Shown here in pieces: positions 50,779 to 59,681 of a stretch of DNA of 64,000 nt (position 1 is the stretch's first letter; every line of letters begins with the position of its first letter). The position numbers and the translations under genes are program-made. The DNA comes from Nocardia arizonensis. GTDB lineage: Bacteria > Actinomycetota > Actinomycetes > Mycobacteriales > Mycobacteriaceae. The notes beneath the pieces are model-generated. The model saw only the letters and a program-made list of their open reading frames with translations, made no database searches and was not told the origin of the DNA. The stretch lies in the NCBI RefSeq assembly GCF_001310275.1, contig NZ_LGYZ01000081.1, forward strand, positions 62,001 to 126,000. Direction: 5' to 3'.

Positions 50779-52347
50779 ATGCGCTGGACTCGGTCGGCCG
50801 TTGTGGCCTCGGCACTGTCGATCACGACGGCACTCACGCTCGCCGGTTGCGGTGCGGGCCCGTCCGACCGTCCCGGCGTCGCCGTCGAACGTCCGGCCGT
50901 CGGCGGTGCGACGACCACCACCTCGGCCGCCCCCGCGCCGCCGCCCGCCGCCGGGGTGCCGCGCACCGATCTGAGCTGGCGCGACTGCACCGCCGCCACC
51001 GTGGACCAACTCGGCCTCGGTCCCGCGCCCGCCGGGCTGGTGCTGGAGTGCGCCGAGTTCGCCACGCCGATCGACGCCTCGGGCGCCGTGCTCGGCAGCT
51101 TCCGCACCGGTGCCATGCGCGCGCGACTCCAGCAGACCCCCGTCACGGCCCCGCCGCTGGTATTCACCTCGGGCACCGACCGCGCCTCCACCGCGACACT
51201 GGCCGGACTCGCCGTCGGCGGCGGCGCACTGCTCGCCGACCGGCCGGTGGTCGCGGTCGACCGGCGTGGACTCGGCACCTCCCAGCCGATCGACTGCCTG
51301 CCGCCCGGCGTGCGCCGCGGGCTGGCCGACAATGCCCAATTCGGGCCGGACGCGAAACAGCCGATCCAGGCGATGACCGACTACAGCCAGGACGGCACCA
51401 TCGCCTGCCGTGACTTCCTGCAACCGTACGAGGGCACCTTCGACGCACCGCACGCCGCCGACGACATCGAACAGTTGCGCAAGCACTGGCAGGTCGACCG
51501 CATCGACCTGCTCGGAACCGGTAACGGCGCCAAGGTCGCGCTCAGCTACGCGCGCAAATTCGGCGACCACCTGTCCCGGCTGGTCCTCGACTCCCCCGAG
51601 CCGGTCGGCACCGACGCCGTGACCCGCGAAGACCAGCGGCTGCAAGGCGCGGAGGCGGCGCTCAAGGGCTTCGCCCAGCGCTGCGCCGGCCTCGGCTGCT
51701 CCCTCGGCGCCGACCCGCGCGCGGCCGTCGGCGAACTTGTCGACCGAGCCGAGAGCGGCGGTCTCGGCGACATCTCCGCGAACGCCTTACTCACCGGAAT
51801 TACCGGCTTCCTCGGCGCGCCCCGAGCCGATCAACCCACCCGGGTCGCCGAACTGGCCGATACGCTCTCCGCGGCCGGCAAGGGCGACCGGACCAGGCTG
51901 ACCGCGCTGATCCAGCGCGAAACCGCCGCGACGGCGGCCGACGGCCAGTTCGTCAACCGCTGCACCGACACCCAACAGCCCCCGACACCGGTCAAGGCGC
52001 AGGAACTGCTCACCACCTGGGATCAGAAGTATCCGGTGTTCGGCAGGTCCGCGGCCATCGCCCTGATGGAATGCGCCGCGTGGCCGGTCATGGGGGCGCC
52101 CGCGCTGCCGGACAAGCTCGACCTGCCGGTTCTGGTGCTCGGCGGGGTCGCCGATCCGCTCGTGGGCAGCGGCGGCACCGCCTCGGTGACCGGTGCGCTC
52201 GGCGCGGCGGGCGCCCGGCACTCGACCCTGACCTGGCAGGGCTGGGGTCATCCGGTGTCGACGCACTCCTCCTGCGCGCAGAACGCGGTGCTGACCTATC
52301 TGAAGGAGGCCAAGCTTCCCGGCGACGGTACGGCCTGCCCCGCCTGA
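50779..52347 (+). CDS. Secreted alpha/beta-hydrolase lipoprotein with Gly in place of nucleophile Ser
   Basis: The 522-residue protein has a lipobox TLAGC (Cys 24) and a Ser/Thr/Pro linker. An alpha/beta-hydrolase core then resembles the mycobacterial exported tripeptidyl-peptidase/CaeA-Hip1 type with a TAP-like C-terminal half (LVLGGVADPLV, GWGHPVS). At the nucleophile elbow the sequence is LLGTGNGAKVALS (GTGNG at 246-250), so the usual Ser is Gly 248. It corresponds in position to Rv2672 of M. tuberculosis. It is probably located on the outside of the membrane; catalysis is doubtful unless another residue acts. Confidence 0.75.
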   Translation: MRWTRSAVVASALSITTALTLAGCGAGPSDRPGVAVERPAVGGATTTTSAAPAPPPAAGVPRTDLSWRDCTAATVDQLGLGPAPAGLVLECAEFATPIDASGAVLGSFRTGAMRARLQQTPVTAPPLVFTSGTDRASTATLAGLAVGGGALLADRPVVAVDRRGLGTSQPIDCLPPGVRRGLADNAQFGPDAKQPIQAMTDYSQDGTIACRDFLQPYEGTFDAPHAADDIEQLRKHWQVDRIDLLGTGNGAKVALSYARKFGDHLSRLVLDSPEPVGTDAVTREDQRLQGAEAALKGFAQRCAGLGCSLGADPRAAVGELVDRAESGGLGDISANALLTGITGFLGAPRADQPTRVAELADTLSAAGKGDRTRLTALIQRETAATAADGQFVNRCTDTQQPPTPVKAQELLTTWDQKYPVFGRSAAIALMECAAWPVMGAPALPDKLDLPVLVLGGVADPLVGSGGTASVTGALGAAGARHSTLTWQGWGHPVSTHSSCAQNAVLTYLKEAKLPGDGTACPA

Positions 52348-52415
52348 GACTTCGTTCGGCGCGCGTGTCCGGGGCCGCGGCAGTCCCCGGGAAGCTATTC
52401 GACGGCGATCCGGTG

Positions 52416-52421
52416 TACCGT
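52416..52421 (+). promoter_or_regulatory. Leaderless-type -10 box of aftC
   Basis: TACCGT ends six bases before the GTG start of aftC, matching TANNNT spacing of leaderless promoters. No ribosome site precedes the gene. Confidence 0.45.
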
Positions 52422-52427
52422 GCCCCA

Positions 52428-53786
52428 GTGTTACTTCGACAGCTCGAGCCGCGCACCGCTCGTACCACCGCCGAGGTGATCAAGTTCGCGTTGTGGCCGC
52501 TCGCGATCATGACGGTGCTGAACCGAGTCCTCATCAAGGCCGTCAACGGATTCATCACCGACGATTTCAAGCCGGTGTACAACGCCTCGCTGGCCTTCCT
52601 CAACGGCCGACCGGTATACACGGCGAACTTCGACTCTGTCGACCCGCACTACCTCTACCCGCCCGGCGGCACGCTGGTCATCGCGCCGCTCGCGCTGATC
52701 GATCCCGAGAAGTCGCGCTGGTGCTTCATCCTGCTCAACGCCGTGGCGATCCTGCTGGCCTGGTATCTGCTGCTGCGCTTGTTCCGCTACACGCTGCGGT
52801 CGGTGGCCGCGCCCGCCCTGCTGCTGGCCATGTTCATGTCGGAGACGGTGATCAACACCCTGGTGTTCACCAATGTCAACGGCTGTATCCTGCTGGCCGA
52901 ACTGATCTTCCTGCACCTGTTGCTGCGACGGCGGGATCTGTGGGCGGGGGCGATCCTCGGATTGAGCATCACGGTCAAACCCACGCTGGCCCCGCTGATC
53001 CTCATCGCGGCGGCGCGGCGGCAGTGGAAGGTCTTCATCACCGCGATCGGTGTGCCCGTCGTGACGACGGCGATCGCGTGGCCGCTGGTGAAGGACGCCG
53101 ACCAGTTCTTCACCCGTACCCTGCCGTACCTGTTGGAGACCAGGGACTACTTCAACAGCGCGATCTCCGGCAATGCCGCCTACTACGGTCTGCCCGACTG
53201 GCTGACCTGGGGTATGCGCCTGACCATGGCGGCGCTGGTCGTGATCTCGCTGTGGCTGCTGTATCGGTACTACCGCCACGACGAGCTGTTCTTCGTCACG
53301 ACCTCCTCGGGTGTGCTGCTCACCGCCAGCTTCCTGCTTGCGGGCCTCGGCCAGATGTACTACTCGATGATGCTGTTCCCGCTGCTCATGTCGGTGGTCC
53401 TGCGCAATTCGGTGATGCGCAACTGGCCCGCCTGGCTGGCGGTGTTCGGCTTCATGTCCTACGACAAATGGCTCTCGGACCGCTGGCAGGGCGTCGGGCG
53501 CAATCTCGAGTACCTGCGCATCACCTTCGGCTGGACGCTGTTGCTCATCGTGATCTTCTGTGTGCTCGGCGACCGCTATCTCGCCGCGCGCCGCGAGGGC
53601 AGACTGGCCTCGGGTCTGCTCGATCCGCCGTGGATGCGCACCGCGCCGGATTCGCGCGATACCGCCGAGGACGAGCCCGCCGCCGCGCAGCCGCCCGGGT
53701 CGGCGCTCGACGAGCTGCCGCATCGGACCGGGCCGCGCAATGGGGCCACGCCCGCACAGGAGAAACGTATTAGCGTGGAGCCATGA
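52428..53786 (+). CDS. aftC: Arabinofuranosyltransferase AftC (GT87/GT-C)
   Basis: The 452-residue GT-C enzyme has about ten transmembrane helices. A first extracytoplasmic loop carries ITDDFKPVYNASLAFLNGRPVY, with the DDF acidic motif of decaprenyl-phosphoarabinose-dependent transferases. The family is DUF2029/GT87. In mycobacteria AftC adds the alpha-1,3 branch to arabinan in arabinogalactan and lipoarabinomannan. Its place between the Rv2672-like gene and msrB matches M. tuberculosis Rv2673. A soluble Pro/Ala-rich tail follows the last helix. GTG start chosen from the -10 spacing. The stop overlaps msrB. Confidence 0.88.
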   Translation: MLLRQLEPRTARTTAEVIKFALWPLAIMTVLNRVLIKAVNGFITDDFKPVYNASLAFLNGRPVYTANFDSVDPHYLYPPGGTLVIAPLALIDPEKSRWCFILLNAVAILLAWYLLLRLFRYTLRSVAAPALLLAMFMSETVINTLVFTNVNGCILLAELIFLHLLLRRRDLWAGAILGLSITVKPTLAPLILIAAARRQWKVFITAIGVPVVTTAIAWPLVKDADQFFTRTLPYLLETRDYFNSAISGNAAYYGLPDWLTWGMRLTMAALVVISLWLLYRYYRHDELFFVTTSSGVLLTASFLLAGLGQMYYSMMLFPLLMSVVLRNSVMRNWPAWLAVFGFMSYDKWLSDRWQGVGRNLEYLRITFGWTLLLIVIFCVLGDRYLAARREGRLASGLLDPPWMRTAPDSRDTAEDEPAAAQPPGSALDELPHRTGPRNGATPAQEKRISVEP

Positions 53787-54229
53787 GTTCCGACGCCGAT
53801 ACGTCACTGCCCACGCCGAAGATCCGGCTGACGCCCCAGGAGTGGCGGGCCAAACTCGATCCCGAGGAGTACGCGGTCCTGCGCGAGGCCGCGACCGAAC
53901 GCCCGTTCGTCGGCGAGTACACCGACACCAAGACCGAGGGCGTGTACGTGTGCCGCGCGTGCGGCGCCGAATTGTTCCGCAGCACCGAGAAATTCGATTC
54001 GCATTGCGGCTGGCCGTCGTTCTTCGACCCGTCGGCCTCCGACGCGGTCATCCTGCGGGACGACGATTCGCTGGGAACACACCGTGTCGAGGTGCTGTGC
54101 GCCACCTGCCACAGCCACCTCGGCCACGTGTTCGAGGGTGAGGGGTACGCCACGCCCACGGACAAGCGCTACTGCATCAACTCGATCGCCTTGCGACTGC
54201 ACCCCTCGGACAGCGCCGCGACGAGCTGA
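53783..54229 (+). CDS. msrB: Peptide-methionine (R)-S-oxide reductase MsrB
   Basis: The 148-residue enzyme has two zinc CxxC pairs (YVCRACGAELF and VLCATCHSHLGHVF), the signature FDSHCGWPSFFDP, and the catalytic Cys in KRYCINSIAL. It repairs methionine-R-sulfoxide in proteins. Its ATG overlaps the aftC stop. Position and orientation match M. tuberculosis Rv2674. Confidence 0.95.
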   Translation: MSSDADTSLPTPKIRLTPQEWRAKLDPEEYAVLREAATERPFVGEYTDTKTEGVYVCRACGAELFRSTEKFDSHCGWPSFFDPSASDAVILRDDDSLGTHRVEVLCATCHSHLGHVFEGEGYATPTDKRYCINSIALRLHPSDSAATS

Positions 54230-54296
54230 TCCGATGACCTGATCGCAGACATCCGATCGCGCTTCGGCGCAGCTTACCGGACGTGCGGTGGCCGTC

Positions 54297-54322
54297 GCAC
54301 GCCCCGATTTGCCGGGGCGTGC
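54297..54322. terminator. Bidirectional hairpin between msrB and hemQ
   Basis: GCACGCCCCG (54297-54306) pairs perfectly with CGGGGCGTGC (54313-54322), with a six-base loop. It lies between two convergent genes and has no T-tract, as is usual for actinobacterial terminators. Confidence 0.65.
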
Positions 54323-54347
54323 GCCGGGCAACCGACCGTACCCGGGC

Positions 54348-55043
54348 TCAGGGCAGTGCGGCGATGAGCGCCTCGAGCTCCACCCGCGGCCCGGTGTAGA
54401 AGGGGATCTCCTCGCGCACGTGCCGCCGTGCCTCGGTGGCCCGCAGATCGCGCATGAGATCAACGATGCGGTGCAGTTCCGGAGCCTCGAAGGCAAGGAT
54501 CCACTCGTAGTCGCCCAGGGCGAAGGAGCTGACCGTATTCGCGCGCACCTCCGGGTAGCCGCGGGCGGCCTTGCCGTGATCGGCGAGCATCTTGCGCCGC
54601 TCCTCGTCGGGCAGCAGATACCACTCGTAGGAGCGCACGAACGGGTAGACGCAGATGTAGTTGCCCGGATCCTCACCCGCGAGGAAGGCGGGAATGTGGC
54701 TCTTGTTGAATTCGGCGGGCCGGTGCAGCGCCACATTGCTCCACACCGGGGTGCTCGCGCGGCCAAGGTCGGTTGTGCGCCGGAAATCGGCGTAGGCGGC
54801 CTGGAGATCCTCGACCCGCTCGGCGTGGGTCCAGATCATGAAATCGGCGTCGGCGCGCAAACCGGCCACGTCGTAGATGCCGCGGACCACCACGTCCCGG
54901 TCGGCGAGTCCGTCGAAGAAGGCCCGCGCGTCCGCCACGGCCTTCGTGCGGTCTTCCCCGAGCACTCCCGGCTTCACCTGGAATACCGAGAACATCAGGT
55001 AGCGGATCGTGGAATTGAGGGCCTGATAGTCGAGTCTCGCCAT
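54348..55043 (-). CDS. hemQ: Coproheme decarboxylase HemQ
   Basis: The 231-residue chlorite-dismutase-like protein contains [25 protein letters not shown], the conserved [20 protein letters not shown] segment (here [15 protein letters not shown]), [14 protein letters not shown], and [14 protein letters not shown]. HemQ performs the last step of the coproporphyrin-dependent haem pathway used by Gram-positive bacteria. It follows hemY and hemE on the same strand, as in mycobacteria. Confidence 0.92.
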   Translation of the reverse strand: MARLDYQALNSTIRYLMFSVFQVKPGVLGEDRTKAVADARAFFDGLADRDVVVRGIYDVAGLRADADFMIWTHAERVEDLQAAYADFRRTTDLGRASTPVWSNVALHRPAEFNKSHIPAFLAGEDPGNYICVYPFVRSYEWYLLPDEERRKMLADHGKAARGYPEVRANTVSSFALGDYEWILAFEAPELHRIVDLMRDLRATEARRHVREEIPFYTGPRVELEALIAALP

Positions 55044-55091
55044 GATTCCTATCGTGCCACTGCGGCCGACCGGGCCGCGGGGAGGGCCGTT

Positions 55092-56447
55092 TCAAACGAT
55101 CCGAGCGGCCGGGGCCGCGATCGCGTGCGCCGCCCGCTCCCCCGAGGCGACGCAGGCCGGAACGCCGACCCCGTGCAGGTAGGCGCCCGCCACCGCCAGA
55201 CCGTCGAGGGCGGCGACGGCCGACTCGATCTCGGCGACCCGGTCCGTATGTCCGGGCGCGTACTGGGCCAGCCCACCGGGCCACCGCCGCACGACGGCCG
55301 CGAGCGGTTCGATGGGGACACCGGTCACGGCGGCCAGATCCTCGGTCGCGGCGGCGACCAACTCCGTATCCGACCACGACAGTGTCGCCTCGTCGCCGAA
55401 CTTGCCGAACGAGACGCGCACCAGGGCGGTGTCGCGGGCCGCCAGATGCGGCCATTTGCGACTGGAGAGAGTGAACGCCTTGGCGCGCAGCGGTTCCCCG
55501 GTGGCGACCAGGATGCCGGAGTTGTCCGGCAAGGCGGTGTCACGGGGCAGCGACAGGGCCACCACCACCGAGGAGGACAGTTCGATGCCCGCGGCGGCCG
55601 CCGCCGCGCCGGGGGCGATGGTGCGCAGCAGTCGCGCGGTCACCGGCGCGGGAGTCGCCAGAATCACCGCGTCCACCGCGCCGACGGGTTCCACCGCCCA
55701 GCCCGCGCCGACCTTCAGCAGTTCGGTGGCGGCGGTCGCGGTGACCAGACGCGCGCCACTGCGCCGTTCCAGGGCGCGCAGCAGCACGCCGTAGCCGTCG
55801 CGGATACCGCCGAAGACGGGCGTGTCCGACGGCGCGGGCAGGGCCGAGGCGACCGCGGCGGTCAGACTTGGCGCGCCCGCGTCGAGAGCCGCGGCCAGCG
55901 TCGGCAGCGCCGCGCGCACGCCGATGGAACGCGAACTGCCCGCGTAGACCCCGCCCAGCAGCGGATCTACGCTGCGTTCGGCCACCTGTGCCCCGAATCG
56001 GCTCGCCACCAGTCCGTATACGTCCAGGTCGGACTCCGCGTACCAGGCCAGCGGACGCCGCGGTTCGGCCTCGATCATCGCCACGGTCTGATCGTCGACC
56101 AGTCCCCGCATCGACTCCGCGGTGGACGGAATGCCCATGAGGGTGTCCGCGGGCAGCGGATGCGCGCGCCCACCCGACCAGATCAGCGGGCGCCGCCCGG
56201 CCGGGTAGACCAGTTGATCGTCGAGTCCGAGTTCGCCGAGCAGCCGCGGCACCTCGGGACGGCGTCCCACGAACGCCTCGGCGCCGAGATCGACCGGCTC
56301 CCCGGCCAATTCGCCGGTGTACAGGATGCCGCCGAGTCGCGTCCCGCGCTCGACCACGACGATATCGGCCTCGTCGCCGAACAGGGTGCGCGACCGGTAG
56401 GCCGCCGTCAATCCGCTGATACCGCCACCGACAACCGCGATCTTCAT
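55092..56447 (-). CDS. hemY: Coproporphyrinogen III oxidase (HemY/CgoX)
   Basis: The 451-residue FAD enzyme begins VVGGGISGLTAAYR (Rossmann) and has VVERGTRLGG and a C-terminal VAGAYLHGVGVPACVASG, typical of HemY. In Gram-positives it oxidises coproporphyrinogen III to coproporphyrin III. It lies between hemE (upstream, 73 bp) and hemQ (downstream, 48 bp). A TACCGT box ends seven bases before its ATG, so it may also have its own leaderless promoter. Confidence 0.92.
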   Translation of the reverse strand: MKIAVVGGGISGLTAAYRSRTLFGDEADIVVVERGTRLGGILYTGELAGEPVDLGAEAFVGRRPEVPRLLGELGLDDQLVYPAGRRPLIWSGGRAHPLPADTLMGIPSTAESMRGLVDDQTVAMIEAEPRRPLAWYAESDLDVYGLVASRFGAQVAERSVDPLLGGVYAGSSRSIGVRAALPTLAAALDAGAPSLTAAVASALPAPSDTPVFGGIRDGYGVLLRALERRSGARLVTATAATELLKVGAGWAVEPVGAVDAVILATPAPVTARLLRTIAPGAAAAAAGIELSSSVVVALSLPRDTALPDNSGILVATGEPLRAKAFTLSSRKWPHLAARDTALVRVSFGKFGDEATLSWSDTELVAAATEDLAAVTGVPIEPLAAVVRRWPGGLAQYAPGHTDRVAEIESAVAALDGLAVAGAYLHGVGVPACVASGERAAHAIAAPAARIV

Positions 56448-56454
56448 ATGCCCG

Positions 56455-56460
56455 ACGGTA
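56455..56460 (-). promoter_or_regulatory. Leaderless-type -10 box of hemY
   Basis: On the minus strand TACCGT lies seven bases before the hemY ATG at 56447. The same hexamer precedes aftC and the DUF3000 gene. Confidence 0.45.
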
Positions 56461-56520
56461 CTTGCGTCGAATCCGCCCCGCGCACGCGCCCGACGCCGGG
56501 TACGCGGGCCACCGCCCGGC

Positions 56521-57579
56521 TCAGAGTTCGTGGACGAGTTCGACCAGCGCGGTCAGCACGCCCGGGTCGGTGTCGGGCAGCACACCGTGGCCCAGGTTGA
56601 AGATGTGACCGGCGGCGCCGAGGGTGATCGCCTCGTCGGCCTCGTGCGCGATGCGGCGGGCCTGCGCCTCGACCGCGGCCGGCCCGGCGAACAGCACCGC
56701 GGGGTCGAGATTGCCCTGCAACGCCTTTCCGGCGCCGACGCGCCGCACGGCCTCGGTCAGCGGAACCCGCCAGTCCACACCGACCACGTCCGCGCCCGCC
56801 TCGCCCATCGCGCCGAGCAGTTCGCCGGTGCCGACACCGAAGTGGATGCGCGGGACGCCCGCGTCGGCGATCTCGGCGAAGACCCGTTCCGAATGCGGGA
56901 GCACGAAGGCGCGGTAGTCGGCCAGCGACAGCGCGCCCGCCCAGGAGTCGAACAGCTGCACCGCGTCCACACCCGCGTCGAGTTGGGCGCGCAGGAAGGC
57001 GATGGTGATGTCGGTGAGCGCGCCGAGCAGCGCGTGCCAGGTCCGCGGATCGGCGTACATCATCGCCTTGGTCCGCTCGTGATTCTTACTCGGACCGCCT
57101 TCGACCAGGTACGAGGCCAGGGTGAACGGCGCGCCCGCGAAACCGATCAGCGGGGTGTCGCCGAGTGCGTCGACGAGCAGGCGCACGCCCTCGACGACCG
57201 CGCCGACATCCTCGGGCCGCAGCCGCGGCAGCGCGCGCACGTCATCGACGGTGCGCACCGGTGCGGCCACGACCGGGCCGACGCCGGGCACGATGTCGAG
57301 ATCGATGCCCGCGGCCTTGAGCGGAACGACGATGTCGGAGAACAGGATCGCCGCGTCGACGCCGTGGCGCCGGATCGGCTGCACGGTGATCTCGCAGACC
57401 AGTTCGGGATCGAAGCAGGATTCGAGCATGCCGATCCCCGCGCGCACTCGGCGATACTCGGGCAGCGACCGTCCGGCTTGCCGCATGAACCAGACCGGGC
57501 GCCTACTCGGCTCGGCGCCGGTGGCGGCGGCCAGGAACGGTGCATCGGTCAACCGGCGGCGGGTATGAGTGCTCATCAC
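56521..57579 (-). CDS. hemE: Uroporphyrinogen decarboxylase HemE
   Basis: The 352-residue enzyme has the signature [46 protein letters not shown] and [13 protein letters not shown]. It decarboxylates uroporphyrinogen III to coproporphyrinogen III, feeding HemY. Two starts are adjacent (GTG then ATG); TACGAT ends five bases before the GTG, suggesting a leaderless start. First gene of hemE-hemY-hemQ. Confidence 0.95.
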   Translation of the reverse strand: MMSTHTRRRLTDAPFLAAATGAEPSRRPVWFMRQAGRSLPEYRRVRAGIGMLESCFDPELVCEITVQPIRRHGVDAAILFSDIVVPLKAAGIDLDIVPGVGPVVAAPVRTVDDVRALPRLRPEDVGAVVEGVRLLVDALGDTPLIGFAGAPFTLASYLVEGGPSKNHERTKAMMYADPRTWHALLGALTDITIAFLRAQLDAGVDAVQLFDSWAGALSLADYRAFVLPHSERVFAEIADAGVPRIHFGVGTGELLGAMGEAGADVVGVDWRVPLTEAVRRVGAGKALQGNLDPAVLFAGPAAVEAQARRIAHEADEAITLGAAGHIFNLGHGVLPDTDPGVLTALVELVHEL

Positions 57580-57714
57580 CGCTCATCGTAAGCGCAGCGG
57601 GGTCACCGCACGGGACGCGGCGGCGCCGGCGACACGCGCGACCTCGCGGAGCGCGATCGCACGCGCCGCCGCCCGCGTGCGGCGCGCCTCCGAGCGCGCA
57701 GGGTACTCGAGGTC

Positions 57715-57720
57715 TACCGT
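57715..57720 (+). promoter_or_regulatory. Leaderless-type -10 box of the DUF3000 gene
   Basis: TACCGT ends seven bases before the GTG at 57728; no ribosome site is seen. Confidence 0.45.
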
Positions 57721-57727
57721 CGCTTCC

Positions 57728-58366
57728 GTGACACCGCTCGACATCCGCGACGGGGCCGCACCGACCGAGGGTTCCCGTGGTGAGCCAGCGCCATTTCGCG
57801 CCGCGGTCGAGGCGATGGGCTCCGCAACCGTGCACCCCCGGATCGAGCTTGCGCCCATCCGGCCGCCGCAACGCCTGGCACCGCATTCCTACGCGGTCGG
57901 CGCGGAGGTGAAACATCCCGAAACCCCCACGGTTCCGGTCGATTCCGAAGGTGACGCCTTCGGACGTCTGATCCTGCTGTACGACCCCGACGGCGACGAC
58001 GCCTGGCACGGTGTGTTCCGGCTTGTCGCCTATGTCCAGGCCGATATCGATGCCGCGCTGGCCACCGACCCGCTGCTGCCGGAGGTCGCCTGGAGCTGGC
58101 TGGTCGACGCGCTGGAATCCCGGTCGGAGCCGTTCACCGCGCTCGGCGGCACGGTCACCTCGACCAGTTCGGTGCGCTACGGCGATATCGCGGGTCCGCC
58201 GCGCGCCCACCAGCTGGAGCTGCGCGCGTCCTGGACCGCGACGACCACCGACATGCGCCCGCACGTGGAGGCATTCTGCGAGGTGCTGGCCTATTCGGCG
58301 GGTCTGCCGCCTGCGGGTATAACCCATCTGCGGCCGGAGTCGTATACCAGCAACGAACTGAGTTGA
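57728..58366 (+). CDS. DUF3000 family protein
   Basis: The 212-residue cytoplasmic protein is the actinobacterial DUF3000 family (M. tuberculosis Rv2680). Typical parts are RIELAPIRPPQRLAPHSYA, GRLILLYDPDGDDAWHGVFR, LPEVAWSWLVDAL and VEAFCEVLAYSAGLPP. Function is not established, but it is nearly always beside the RNase D gene, with which it may share a role. The 22-bp gap to that gene contains a second -10 box. Confidence 0.88.
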   Translation: MTPLDIRDGAAPTEGSRGEPAPFRAAVEAMGSATVHPRIELAPIRPPQRLAPHSYAVGAEVKHPETPTVPVDSEGDAFGRLILLYDPDGDDAWHGVFRLVAYVQADIDAALATDPLLPEVAWSWLVDALESRSEPFTALGGTVTSTSSVRYGDIAGPPRAHQLELRASWTATTTDMRPHVEAFCEVLAYSAGLPPAGITHLRPESYTSNELS

Positions 58367-58374
58367 CCACAACG

Positions 58375-58380
58375 TAAAGT
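58375..58380 (+). promoter_or_regulatory. Possible leaderless -10 box of the RNase D gene
   Basis: TAAAGT ends eight bases before the ATG at 58389, in the short gap after the DUF3000 stop. No Shine-Dalgarno sequence is visible. Confidence 0.35.
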
Positions 58381-58388
58381 TCAAATCT

Positions 58389-59666
58389 ATGCCGGTAGCA
58401 GATCAGCCCGACGACGGGCACATCGTGGGAGACAGTACAGCAGAGCCCCTGCTCGCCCCCGCCGATGGAGTGCCGCCGGTTCTGGTGACCCCCGCCGAGG
58501 TCGTCGCCGCGGCCGAGGCCATCGCCGAGGGTTCGGGTCCGCTGGCGGTCGACGCCGAGCGCGCCTCCGGCTTCCGTTACTCCGCGCGCGCCTATCTGAT
58601 CCAGTTACGCCGGGCCGGTGCGGGCACCTTCCTGATCGATCCGATTCCGGTCGCCGAGGCGCTGGACCCGCTGGCGGCGGCGATCAACGATCTGGAGTGG
58701 GTACTGCATTCGGCCGATCAGGATCTGCCGGGCCTGGCCGAACTGGGACTGCGCCCGGCGCGCTTGTTCGACACCGAACTCGGCGGCAGGCTGGCCGGTT
58801 TCGAACGGGTCGGGCTCGCCGCGATGGTCGAACGCCTGCTCGGGCGCGCACTGCGCAAGGGGCACGGCGCGGCCGACTGGTCCACCAGACCGCTGCCCGC
58901 CGAATGGCTCAACTACGCCGCCCTCGATGTCGAGTTGCTGCTGGAACTGCGCGACGAGGTCGCCGGATCGCTGGACGAACAGGGTAAATCCCATTGGGCG
59001 GCAGAGGAATTCGAGCATATCAGAGTGACCGAGCCGCCCGCGCCGAAGGCCGAGCGCTGGCGGCGCACCTCGGGCATCCACACCCTGCGCCGCCCCCGCC
59101 AGCTCGCCGCGGTGCGCGAGTTATGGGTCGCGCGTGACGGGCTCGCGCGCGCCAGAGACGTGGCGCCGGCCAGAATCCTGCCGGATTCGGCGATCGTCGC
59201 CGCCGCCACCGCCGATCCACGCACCATCGCCCAGTTACGGACCCTGCCCGTATTCGGCGGGCCAAGACAGCGGCGCTATTCGCGCGAATGGCTCGCCGCC
59301 GTGGAACGCGCCCGCACGCTTCCCGACAGCGCGTTGCCGCCGCTGACCCAGCCCTTCGACGGTCCGCCGCCGGTCAACCGGTGGGAGCGCCGAGACCCGG
59401 TCGCGGCGGCTCGGCTGGCCAAGGCGCGCGCGGGCATGGGCGAACTGTCCGCCGAGTACAACATTCCGGTGGAGAATTTGCTGTCCCCCGATCTGGTGCG
59501 CCGACTCTGCTGGGACGGACTCGCCGACTACGGCGCCGCCGCCACGCTTGCCGCCGATATCGATCGCTTTCTCAGCGCGGGCTCGGCCCGGTCGTGGCAG
59601 CGCGAACTCGCCGTGCCCGTCCTCACCGAGGCGCTGCGCACCGCGGGCGAGCCGTCCAGCGACTGA
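58389..59666 (+). CDS. Ribonuclease D-like 3'-5' exonuclease with HRDC domain
   Basis: The 425-residue protein has a DEDDy exonuclease domain: LAVDAERASGFRYS (Exo I, D and E), VLHSADQDLPGLAELGL (Exo II) and WLNYAALDVELL (Exo III with Tyr and Asp). HRDC-like helices follow (LRRPRQLAAVRELWVARDGLAR; LPPLTQPFDG). It likely matures tRNA 3' ends or other structured RNA. It matches M. tuberculosis Rv2681 by neighbours and converges on dxs, 15 bases away. Confidence 0.9.
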   Translation: MPVADQPDDGHIVGDSTAEPLLAPADGVPPVLVTPAEVVAAAEAIAEGSGPLAVDAERASGFRYSARAYLIQLRRAGAGTFLIDPIPVAEALDPLAAAINDLEWVLHSADQDLPGLAELGLRPARLFDTELGGRLAGFERVGLAAMVERLLGRALRKGHGAADWSTRPLPAEWLNYAALDVELLLELRDEVAGSLDEQGKSHWAAEEFEHIRVTEPPAPKAERWRRTSGIHTLRRPRQLAAVRELWVARDGLARARDVAPARILPDSAIVAAATADPRTIAQLRTLPVFGGPRQRRYSREWLAAVERARTLPDSALPPLTQPFDGPPPVNRWERRDPVAAARLAKARAGMGELSAEYNIPVENLLSPDLVRRLCWDGLADYGAAATLAADIDRFLSAGSARSWQRELAVPVLTEALRTAGEPSSD

Positions 59667-59681
59667 CCCGCCGCCGCGCAC

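Noticed and set aside
52071..52427. N-terminal extension of aftC
   Set aside because: The extra frame overlaps the preceding hydrolase gene, lacks membrane-protein character, and the -10 box spacing supports the GTG at 52428.
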